Source: Podaxis mareebaensis (Eukaryota > Basidiomycota > Agaricomycetes > Agaricales > Agaricaceae). Taken from it: 28,888 bases of DNA. A program made the position numbers and the translations under genes. The DNA lies in assembly GCA_018524725.1 (NCBI GenBank), contig JAEUWP010000047.1, positions 1 to 28,888 on the forward strand, in the 5' to 3' direction. Under the pieces are notes generated by a model. That model was not told the DNA's origin. It did not search any database and saw only the letters and a list, made by a program, of their open reading frames with translations. Positions 21,001 through 28,888 of this stretch are shown piece by piece; the first letter of the stretch is position 1; every line of letters begins with the position of its first letter.

Positions 21001-21985
21001 ACCAGGGTTTAGAACGACGACAAATTTTAACTTCTACTGAATTTGCATTCCATTCCTCGGAGACGATGTTGAAGATAGAGGATGCATATGTGTTGACATC
21101 ATCAGAAGATTCAAAATTTGGGGAGAGTGCCTTGAAGCGTAGCGAGCAGTTGTATAGAAAGAGAGCTTCTTCTTCGGAATCTCTAGGTATAGTACGTTTG
21201 ACAGTGATGGGAGTGGCAATGGATGACAGCAGAATGAGTGTGAGAAGAGGAACATGATCGGATCGGGATCTCCAATCATGTTGATAGGAATGTGAAGGGG
21301 CGGGGAGGTCCATCGGAGATACAGCGAAGATGAGATCGATAACTGTTGCCGACTTGTTGGGATCATCGGGAAAGTGTGTAGGGGAGTAATTGATCGGAGT
21401 GGATCTGGTAAGTCCGATCGTGTCCATGATGTCACTTAACAAATCAGCTTGTGCAGAATGATGGGGTGCATTGTGATTCCAGTCGGGAGACCTCGTGTTA
21501 AAGTCGCCTCCTGCATAACGGATGTTGCTAGGGAAGGAGGGGATACAAGATTCTAAATAGTCTATAGAAGACGAATCATTTGTCTTGAAGTAACAATTAA
21601 GGAAGTATTGTTTACTGGGAATAGAAAGGGAGAACATTTGGAAGTCAGGAGAAGAGATTATGTTGGGGTGGATGGTAGGTTTAAGAGACTGAATAGATTT
21701 ACGAACATATGTAAGAACGCGAGGTTTATAAATTGATTGGTCATGAAGTAAGAGCCAATCCCTATGAATAGGCGGTCCTTCCATTGGGTCTCCTTCAGAG
21801 GCCGATGTGGACGGAATGTTACGAATGAACCTGAAGGCAGGTTCTTGCAGGCATAGAATGTGAACGTCTTTGAGAAGTGGGGAATTTAAGAGGAATTCTA
21901 CGGTAGACCAGTTCTTTTGTACATTAAATGAGCAAATCGAGATGTTAGATAACGAAGCAATGTTATGAGAAGATTGTTCAGACAT
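18046..21985 (-). pseudogene. LINE ORF2: endonuclease, reverse transcriptase, RNase H
   Basis: ATG at 21985-21983. The APE-type endonuclease is intact (ICSFNVQKN, LCLQEP, GGDFNTRSPDW, SATVIDLIF, RSRSDHVPL). The RT follows (SVIIPKPNKP, FRPIVLLNTLGKLIEKM, GIGQGSALSPIL, FVDD), then RNase H (SSDGS, SDSESYA, FFTDS) and a C-terminal CxC-x8-H-x4-C motif (CPCGEELETRDHIIHHC). Lesions: one base missing in the C run at 20053-20056 just before GIGQG; TGA at 19587-19589 and 18856-18858 where Arg is expected; and a 14-bp tandem duplication at 19160-19187. Removing one 14-bp copy restores frame into RNase H. Otherwise the reading is continuous to TAG-free sequence ending at 18046. The enzyme nicks target DNA and copies the element RNA in place, but this copy cannot make it intact. 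Confidence 0.9.
19160..19187 (-). repeat. 14-bp tandem duplication disrupting LINE ORF2
   Basis: GCGCTTGGGTGTAG occurs twice in a row (19160-19173 and 19174-19187). Fourteen is not a multiple of three, so the frame closes at a TAG soon after. One copy alone would keep the frame into RNase H. Confidence 0.85.
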
Positions 21986-22040
21986 TAATAGCACGGGAGT
22001 TGTAATCGGACTTTGCCTTCTCAGTTTTCATTTCTCTGAG

Positions 22041-24593
22041 TCAGTTGACGATCCATTCTTTGTCGAATCTATGATGGAAGAATGGGCATTTGTCGCTGTT
22101 TACGTGGTGATCTTTGGAACCACATGAAAGGCAATTGAATGATGCTATGTGAGGGCATTCCGTGATGTTAGCAGGGGTGGGAGGGCGGGGGTTAGGACCT
22201 GCTTTGCCGCGACAGCAGTACCCATCACGATGGTGGTTGTCAGTGTGGTGAGGGTCACCACAGATGGAACACCTGGGATTACGTGCTCTGCATAAGTGAG
22301 TGGGGTGACCCCATCTCCAACACCAGTTGCATAAAGGGCTTGCGACCCTCATACTGGCTCCTCGGAATGTACACACCCTGTTGTTGAAGAGGATAGTGTG
22401 ATTGATGTAGAGCTTGGCCTTTGATGCTGACTGAGAGTCCCAAAGATCAAAGAAGAGATTGGCCGAGTCTGAATGAGGTGACACTCGGCAGAACCTGGGT
22501 TTACCAACTAGATGATTGACGATGTCGGCATAAGGGGAGGCATCGATGGTGGGTTTTATGTCATCGGCTGTGAGCGGAGTACCATCTTCCTTGAAATATG
22601 GGAGATTGGTAAGTTTGATGAAGGATTTGGACATTGGGAGCAATGGGTTAACCGCATTCCTGATTTCCTGGGTAGCAAGGGCTGACCTGTTAGAGTCAGA
22701 GATGCCTTTTTTGATGGTGCTAAGTTCAGCCTCCGTTGCGACAGAACTAGTGTTGAGCCAGAGAGTACGCTCATTCTTCTTCGCTGACTCAATGCGAAGA
22801 GGAAGATTTTTTTGGTAAAGCTCATTATTGCAGCATTGAACGACGAGGTCCAATGATGTAATCATGAGATGAGTAAATGTGTCGTTGAATGGAACAACAA
22901 CATTCTTGCGAGATGGGCCTTGTGTGGCCTTCGGTTGTGAAGATCGAGGGGAGGAGGTTTTGGGAGCAGGCGATTTAATGTCACCTGCATTACGTAGGAA
23001 GTTGATGATGTTGATCGGCGACATCGAGGGAAATTGATTTTGAAGAGCTGCATATTTTTGAAGCTCTTCTACTTTAAGTGGGGTCTGAGAGGCCGCCTTG
23101 GAATAAGACGTCTTTTGAGTAGAGGGAGATGGAGCGCCAGACCTGTACTGAGGTTTGGTGGAATTGTTGATAGGGGGAGGAGTGGAGGAAGGGGAGGAGG
23201 GGCGAGGAAGATTGGTGGGGGGGATGGTTTCCTTTGGAGGGAATGTGGGGGCCACACTAGGCTTACGCTGGGCAGGAGCGGCTACTGTTTTATGAGGCGC
23301 CCGGTGGCGATTAACTGTAGACCAGGAATTAGGGTTAGGAGTAGGGTTAGCCCTCTCCTGGCTGGATGGACCAGGGGTATCGGAGATAGTGGGTTGGGTG
23401 GGGGGAGGGAGCATGTCAGAATCAACGATAGAGGTTGATGACTCACCTGGCTTGTTTGGGTTAGCGGGTGGGAGGCGTGAAAGGGCGATTGCTCGCGCAG
23501 TGTCCTTGTCGAATTGTGCATCTGAGCTTTGGGACTGCCCAATAGCATCAGAAGGAATAGGGGAGGTGAAGCTCTGGGACTGCCCAGTAGCATCGCCTTT
23601 AGGGGATGGGGAGGACACTGCCGGAGCTTTTTCAGCCCGGCGTTCTTGACGGTGGCCCGTGGACATGGGAGTGGGAGTAGGAGATAAGGTATGGGCAGGG
23701 GGGAATTGCATGGATATGGTGTCATAGAGACGCACATTGTGGTTGTTGAAAGGGACAGATTTGCCCCGGAGCTGTTCAGAGTGAGCGATTGTCTGAATAA
23801 GGTGAATGATGGAGGAAGTGCCCTCGAATGTAGAGAAGTCCCCTCCATTGTTAGCCCATGAAGATAGCCAACTGGAGGTGTATGAAAGCAGCGCCGTAAG
23901 TAGGTCGAGCGCCTTTGGGTAGGTAATATTAGTGACGTCGATGATACTAAAGATGTCACAAAGAGAAGAATGGATTGCTGACCAATCCGTTCCGCAGGAC
24001 ACAGGGTCTGTGCCTTGAGGCTGAGAGTTGACTGGGGGGAAGGAGGCGGGGGTGAAGGTGGGAAGAGTAGGGAGGGGATCAGAAGGATGGGATTCGTCCC
24101 AGGCTAATCCAGGAGTAGGAGAGACAAAGCCGTATGAGGAAGCAATGGCTTGGGCGGGTGAGAGGACCCTCTGAGAGGGGGCAACTTCAGGGGAGAGGTC
24201 GATGTCCTCACGAGTCGGCTCGAAGGATTGAGCTATAGATTTGGGGGTGGAAGTGCCCTGGGATTGTTCCTCATTTTCTTCCGCTGAGGAGACAGATGCA
24301 GCATCATCGTCTTCTCTTAATTTCATACTCTTCTCCAGTCGATTGGAGAGAGAGTGGTCGGTGGAGTAGGAGTGTTTAGCTCCAATAGAAGGAGAGGGTG
24401 AAGGTGGCTTCTTGAGGAAGTCTTCGGAGATCTGGAAGTCGTTGAAGAGAGGGACTGAGGCCTCTCGAGGTAAAGTGGGGTTGGGTGCTATGCTGGTGCT
24501 TGAATGCTGATGACGAGCGACGCCGGAACGAATGCTGCTGGCGGTTTTCTTGAGACCTCCAAAGAGACCGCTAGACTCTTTGGTATCTTTCAT
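22041..24593 (-). CDS. LINE ORF1, Gag-like protein, 850 aa
   Basis: An intact ORF from ATG 24593. In Tad/L1-like elements ORF1 encodes an RNA-binding protein that coats element RNA. Residues 1-530 are mostly Ser/Pro/Thr-rich and disordered, with a possibly folded stretch near 210-290. A more ordered region follows at about 560-750. The C-terminus has three Cys/His clusters at about 755-836: CNWCWRWGHPTHLC, CSICGDPHHTDNHH and CLSCGSKDHHVNSDKC. The length is large for an ORF1 but normal for fungal Tad-like elements. The ORF2 ATG lies 55 nt downstream. Unlike ORF2, it has no lesion. Confidence 0.85.
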   Translation of the reverse strand: MKDTKESSGLFGGLKKTASSIRSGVARHQHSSTSIAPNPTLPREASVPLFNDFQISEDFLKKPPSPSPSIGAKHSYSTDHSLSNRLEKSMKLREDDDAASVSSAEENEEQSQGTSTPKSIAQSFEPTREDIDLSPEVAPSQRVLSPAQAIASSYGFVSPTPGLAWDESHPSDPLPTLPTFTPASFPPVNSQPQGTDPVSCGTDWSAIHSSLCDIFSIIDVTNITYPKALDLLTALLSYTSSWLSSWANNGGDFSTFEGTSSIIHLIQTIAHSEQLRGKSVPFNNHNVRLYDTISMQFPPAHTLSPTPTPMSTGHRQERRAEKAPAVSSPSPKGDATGQSQSFTSPIPSDAIGQSQSSDAQFDKDTARAIALSRLPPANPNKPGESSTSIVDSDMLPPPTQPTISDTPGPSSQERANPTPNPNSWSTVNRHRAPHKTVAAPAQRKPSVAPTFPPKETIPPTNLPRPSSPSSTPPPINNSTKPQYRSGAPSPSTQKTSYSKAASQTPLKVEELQKYAALQNQFPSMSPINIINFLRNAGDIKSPAPKTSSPRSSQPKATQGPSRKNVVVPFNDTFTHLMITSLDLVVQCCNNELYQKNLPLRIESAKKNERTLWLNTSSVATEAELSTIKKGISDSNRSALATQEIRNAVNPLLPMSKSFIKLTNLPYFKEDGTPLTADDIKPTIDASPYADIVNHLVGKPRFCRVSPHSDSANLFFDLWDSQSASKAKLYINHTILFNNRVCTFRGASMRVASPLCNWCWRWGHPTHLCRARNPRCSICGDPHHTDNHHRDGYCCRGKAGPNPRPPTPANITECPHIASFNCLSCGSKDHHVNSDKCPFFHHRFDKEWIVN

Positions 24594-24681
24594 AGTGAAT
24601 TAGAACTGAAATGTGTATTCCTTGTGCTACGAATAACCTGGCCACTGAGACGATTGTGGTGGTTACTGAGAAAGGAAGGTG

Positions 24682-24696
24682 AATATTTCACATTAT
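24682..24696. repeat. Target-site duplication of the LINE, right copy
   Basis: AATATTTCACATTAT, identical to 17734-17748. It abuts the 5' end of the LINE and marks the point where CpG-free gypsy-2 sequence resumes. Confidence 0.9.
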
Positions 24697-26080
24697 GTTC
24701 AGTATGTTGAAGCTGCCAACTATGCATACAAGAAGGTTGCAAACTGCATCTGACCAGTCACAACCACCCTCCCTGAAAATTTCCATATAGTCTGCTACAT
24801 ACTCTATGACCCCTTTGAAACCATGCCTAAGCTTCCTACACACCCCTCTGATTTCATACCAGGTTCATGCTATACCCTAGAGTGAAAGGAAGCTACACAA
24901 GTCAACAACAATGGCTTGCTAACAGAGGAAGAAGAAAAACTAGTCCATCACCTCATAAAGCTCCAAGAACTTGCCTTTGCATGGACTGAAGATGAAAAGG
25001 GAAAATTTTCTGAAGATTATTTTGACCCCATTGTCATTCTGACTGTTGAACATGTCCCATGGGTATGCAAAAACATCCCAATCCCACCTGGCATCTACCA
25101 GCAGGTTGTCAACATCATCAAAGCCAAAATTGTGGCCAGCATATATGAACCATCAAACTCATCATATTGATCATGCTGGTTTTGCATGCTCAAGAAGGAT
25201 GGAAAATCTCTTCAGCTAGTACACAACTTACAACTGCTTAATGCTGTCACCATCAAAGATAGTAGACTACCACTGATGGTTGAGCACTATACAGAATCAT
25301 TTGGAGAAAGAGGATGTTATGCAGTTTTTGATCTACTCATCAGCTTCAATCAGTGCTCACTAGCCCCAGAATCTAGAGATCTTACCACATTCCAATGCCC
25401 TGTTGGCACCCTCCACCTCATCTCAATACCTATGGACTACACAAATTCAATGCAAATACAACCAGGTGACCTTACACATCTCCAACTGGAAATCCCACAT
25501 GTCACTATGCCCTTTGTCAATGATGTACCAGTCAAGGGACCAGTAACCCACTACAAGACTGCTGATGGCTTTGAAACAATCCCTGAAAATCCCAATATCT
25601 GCCATTTTGTGTGGGAACACCTCAATAATGTCAACTGCATCCTCCAATGCATCAAGCACACTGGAGGAACTTTCTCCACCAAGAAATCCCTTTTCTGCAC
25701 ACCCACTGCTGTCATTGTCAGACACTTTTGCACATATGAAGGGCACCTCCCAGACACATTGCAAGTACAGAAAATTGTTGACTGGCTGGCATGCTGAACA
25801 GTCACAGAGATTAAAGGATTCTTAGGAACATTGGAAACAATTAGGATGTTTATTAAGGACTTTGCAGCTATCTCATGACCATTGGTTAATCTAACAAAGA
25901 AAGGGATAGATTTTGACTTCACTGAAGAACACCTGGACACCATGAACATGCTCAAGACACTTGCACAGAATTTACCAGCCATATGCACCATCAACTACAC
26001 CTCTGCCAATGAGGTCATCCTCATGGTCGACACCTTGCAAATCACAGTCAGCTATATCTCATCACAACTCAGAGATGATT

Positions 26081-26096
26081 ACAAACAATACCCATC
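26081..26096. repeat. Target-site duplication of the truncated LINE, left copy
   Basis: ACAAACAATACCCATC, identical to 26173-26188. The intervening sequence begins with 18 T's. Confidence 0.9.
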
Positions 26097-26172
26097 TTTT
26101 TTTTTTTTTTTTTTAAATTGACATTTATTGCACTAGACTAGCTAATACAAATAGGTGCACAATAGCAGTCCC
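26097..26172 (-). mobile_element. 5'-truncated LINE copy, 76 bp
   Basis: Minus strand: 18 T's (26097-26114), then about 58 bp closely matching 17765-17820 of the full-length LINE (shared CATTTATTGCA, TAGACTAGCTA, ATAGCAGTCCC). Flanked by a perfect 16-bp duplication. Where the full-length copy has CGGGTGCGCGATAG, this one has TAGGTGCACAATAG, so all three CpGs are lost. It is a dead-on-arrival insertion, older than the full-length LINE. Confidence 0.92.
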
Positions 26173-26188
26173 ACAAACAATACCCATC
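26173..26188. repeat. Target-site duplication of the truncated LINE, right copy
   Basis: ACAAACAATACCCATC; gypsy-2 pol resumes in frame through it. Confidence 0.9.
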
Positions 26189-28445
26189 AAGGTTCAGCTC
26201 AATTACACTCAATGATTGTGAGTCTCAATACTCTCAAGCAAAACTAGAATTACTTGGAGTATTTTGAGCATTGAAGGATGTAAAGATTTGGATTATCAGA
26301 GTACAGGATTTGGTTGTGAAAGTAGACAAAAAATACATAAAGGGTATGATCAACAACCTGGATATCCAACCAAATGCCACTATGAACAGATGGATTGCTG
26401 CCATCCTCCTCTTTGATTTCTGACTCCAGCACATTCCAGGACATGAACATAGCCCAGATGGCCTCTCATGGCAACCTTGGGCACCAGAAGACCCAGCTGT
26501 TGCTGACAACTATGAAGATTGGATTGACACTGCCAATACCTTCTCCATCTCAACAATGCATCACCCCAAAAATGACAACACCTGGTGGCTGGACACATGC
26601 AATACATTCACCATCAAGCTCATTAATGAAATTGGACCAGTATGAAAAATCCTACACCATCTCAGACAATCACCATCAGCCACTACACATATAAATGCTG
26701 CCACCATTAAAATACTCACCAATCAACACTTGGCTGCTGACACTTCAAGTCCACCTGCCATTCCCTGATCTTCCAAAGCAAAAGCACATGATTTTGAGCT
26801 CCTACCAGTCCACACATTCCTTGGCAACATGGACCATCCCAAAAATATGAGTGAAGATGCATTCAAGAAATTCATATGAAGCACAGCCAGATCCTTCATT
26901 AAGGACAGAAGATTATGGAAAAAGGACAACAGGAACAAGCACAAGCTGGTAGTAGATAAGGAAAGGAGATATGAGCTCATATGGCAAGTACATGATGAGC
27001 TAGGGCACAAGGGTATATTCATAACACAGATCAGACTTCTAGAGCACTTCTAGTGGCCCAACCTCAACAAGGACACATGCTGGTTTATCAAGACCTGTCA
27101 CAAATGCCAAACCCACCTTACTCATCACTTCCATATCCCACTAACAGTCCCTGTCCCACTCTCCCTCTTCTGAAAAGTCTATATAGACACTATGTTCATG
27201 CCTCATGCAAATAGCTACTGCTATATTGTACATGCCCAATGCTCACTTTCCTCATACCCCAAATGGAGAATGCTTCAAAACAAAAATGTGTGTGCACTTG
27301 GAACATTTATTTTTGAAGATATACCATGTAGATGGGGAGCCATTGAAGAAATTGTCACCAACAATGGACTGGCATTTGTCCAAGTGGCCAAGTACTTATT
27401 AGCACACTACAAGATCAATCACATCTGGATCTCACCCTACAACTCACAAGCCAACAGACCTGTCAAACACAGACATTACAACATTTGAGAAGCCCTCATC
27501 AAGGCAGCTGAAGGAGAAGAAAATTGTTGGACAACAGTTGTGCCCTCAGTATTTTGGGCAGAGAGGGTCTCTATTCAAAAATCTACAGGCTATTCACCAT
27601 ACTACATAGCTCACAACATTGAGCCACTCCTCCCATTTGACCTCACAGAAGCCACCTACCTTGCACCAGTACTTACTAAACCCATCCCCACTGCCAACCT
27701 CATCACCCAATGTACTATCCAACTGCAAAAGTGGCCACATGATCTTGTATGTGTCAAGGACATAGTCCTCAAGGTGAGATATACCTCCATCCATGAGTTC
27801 AATAAGAAGTTTGAGAACACAATACATGACTTCAACTTCAATCCCAGCACACTTGTGCTAGTATGAAACTCATGATATGATAGTAATGTTGGAAGCAAGA
27901 CCAAACCACACTACTTCAGTCCTATGATTGTACTTTGAAGGATGACTGGAGGTTCTTACATCCTCTCCAAACTTGATGGCTCAATTTCCAAACTCTGGTT
28001 TGCTGCATTCCATCTTGTCCCTTACCACCCTTGAGACCTTCAAGCTATTCCTGTCACCAAGATTACAGACATGAACCCCAAGCAGCTTGAAAACATCATA
28101 TATGACATCAACACACTACCTGCCACAGAACTAAGGAAGGAACCTGGTAACACTAACAAAGATGCATATGAAGATGAGTACTCTACATTCTTTTGGCATC
28201 CCACCCATTCCTCCCCTTTCTCCAAACCCCCTTTTGAGCTTGATTCTCTTCTCAGACATAACTCTGATCAAGCTGAACAAGGTGTTCAACCACCTCATTC
28301 ACTCCTATCCTTGGGTTTGCCATTGATGACAACTCTCTCAACCATTGCCACTCACTCTCACTTCCTCAACTGCCAACAACCTCACCTTCTGTCCACAAGT
28401 CCCTCCCTCAACATACCTCATTCCTATGCCTTGTCACCCCTATAG

Positions 28446-28888
28446 CAGGCTGACTGGGAGGTCAGCACCAAAACTCCCCAGTAGGTATGGAGATTGTGGA
28501 TCAGTTGCACATGGAACAGCACCTAATCTCCACTCCCACTAATGACAGACCTACAACACCAACTCTGTCACTAACATCACCCTGCCATCCACATTGTTCT
28601 CAGACTGTTCACTCACTCCACACCTGACTCTCTTCACACTCACCTCCTTCAGTAAATTAGCTCCTACATTTCATGCTACTGGTATTCTTTTTCTTTAATA
28701 TAGTAAACTTTCTGTCCATTCTTTCTGCACAAGCCACATACTCACACTAGTACCACTCTCTTTTCCCTCAACATATTTCTCTGTGTTTCATATCTACAGG
28801 ATTTCATAGTAGAATAGAATAAAATCTTCTTTAATTCATTCACAGTGTTCTGATTTTTGTAGACTAGAAATTTTGAGTGGTACAACAT
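28446..28888. other. Gypsy-2 3' non-coding region, possibly LTR
   Basis: No coding recognised and no CpG. It is pyrimidine-rich, with AT-rich parts near 28681-28700 and 28800-28860. TTTTGAGTGGTACAAC occurs at 28871-28886. Any LTR boundary lies outside or is too decayed to see. Confidence 0.4.

Larger units (their letters stand above)
17749..24681 (-). mobile_element. Full-length Tad/L1-like LINE nested in gypsy-2
   Basis: A 6,933-bp non-LTR retrotransposon on the minus strand. From its 5' end: an 88-nt 5' UTR (24594-24681), ORF1 (22041-24593), a 55-nt gap, ORF2 with endonuclease, RT and RNase H (18046-21985), a pyrimidine-rich 3' UTR, and a 14-nt poly-A tail seen as T's at 17751-17764. Perfect 15-bp duplications flank it. 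It is CpG-rich, in sharp contrast to the flanking gypsy-2, so it arrived later. Confidence 0.93.
24697..28445 (+). pseudogene. pol: Gypsy-2 pol: RT, RNase H and integrase, decayed
   Basis: One frame continues across the short LINE insertion (76 bp plus 16-bp duplication explains the frame change) with no other indel. RT: PIPPGIYQQVVNIIK, IYEPSNSSY, WFCMLKKDGKSLQLVH, SRDLTTFQCPVGTL, and FVNDVPVKGP where the usual motif has DD. Then YIKGMINN, NATMNRWIAAILLFDF, integrase zinc region (HDELGHKGIF...CHKC) and core (DTMFMP, CRWGAIEEIVTNNG, ISPYNSQAN), then VFWAERVSIQKSTGYSPYY. Stops: 16 TGA (24751, 24883, 25168, 25795, 25876, 26265, 26421, 26643, 26766, 26877, 27171, 27486, 27864, 27873, 27936, 28032) and one TAG at 27051, where Trp is expected. 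The frame ends at TAG 28443. Asp-to-Asn changes at RT and integrase sites mean it is dead. Confidence 0.87.
24697..28888 (+). mobile_element. Gypsy-2, right fragment: CpG-depleted Ty3/gypsy pol and 3' region
   Basis: A Ty3/gypsy element of a type common in Agaricomycetes, running off the window. This part has exactly one CpG (26028-26029). It holds most of pol (to 28445), then 443 bp without recognised coding that may include the start of a 3' LTR; I could not define an LTR edge. It is interrupted by a truncated LINE at 26097-26172. Confidence 0.88.

Noticed and set aside
23034..23959. Plus- and minus-strand ORFs up to 225 codons inside LINE ORF1
   Set aside because: Ser/Pro-rich coding sequence leaves other frames open; only the 850-residue frame ends in zinc clusters and spans the whole region.
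10544..28032. Non-standard code with TGA as Trp
   Set aside because: TGG is used for Trp throughout the same frames and TGA falls at Arg-expected positions; CpG decay explains both elements. A test is still proposed in the findings.
24697..28888. Classical RIP (CpA-targeted) mutation
   Set aside because: The missing dinucleotide is CpG while CpA is abundant; the pattern fits methylated-CpG decay rather than Neurospora-type RIP.

Overview
The window looks like nuclear DNA of a basidiomycete fungus, most likely an Agaricomycete. The clues are many short introns (46-56 nt, GT...AG), a Plavaka-superfamily transposase, a chromodomain Ty3/gypsy element, a second basidiomycete-type Ty3/gypsy element and a Tad/L1-like LINE. 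I recognised no rRNA, tRNA, CRISPR array or ordinary intact housekeeping gene. Nearly all of the window is accessory DNA.

Layout. (1) 49-2735, minus: an intact two-exon gene for an 878-residue protein of unknown function. (2) 2759-3281: two inverted arrays of three palindromes each, lying between that gene and the next, which are divergently transcribed. The palindromes share a fixed core, their outer arms covary, and they repeat every 32-33 bp. (3) 3478-7788, plus: a ten-exon Plavaka transposase gene, complete except for one extra base in a C run. (4) 7789-10540: gene relics, namely a piece resembling the N-terminus of condensin subunit 1, two diverged copies of an acidic coding-like segment, a small tandem repeat and an AT-rich stretch with inverted motifs. 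(5) about 10540-17338, plus: gypsy-1, a chromovirus lacking its 5' end, with gag, pol, one or more ORFs beyond pol carrying two zinc knuckles, and a 647-bp 3' LTR. (6) 17339-17748 and 24697-28888, plus: gypsy-2, a second Ty3/gypsy pol almost stripped of CpG (one CpG in about 4.6 kb). (7) 17749-24681, minus: a full-length LINE inserted into gypsy-2 with a 15-bp target-site duplication. (8) 26097-26172: a 76-bp 5'-truncated copy of the same LINE family, also inside gypsy-2, with a 16-bp duplication.

History read from the sequence. Gypsy-2 is oldest. The short LINE copy landed in it and lost its CpGs along with it. The full-length LINE came later and is still CpG-rich. In both gypsy elements almost every in-frame stop is TGA, mostly where arginine is expected, and several catalytic Asp codons have become Asn by CpG-to-CpA change. 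This fits deamination of methylated CpG. None of the elements looks autonomous now: gypsy-1 and gypsy-2 are riddled with TGA, the LINE ORF2 has two frame lesions and two TGA codons, and the transposase has one frameshift. The 878-residue gene and LINE ORF1 remain open.
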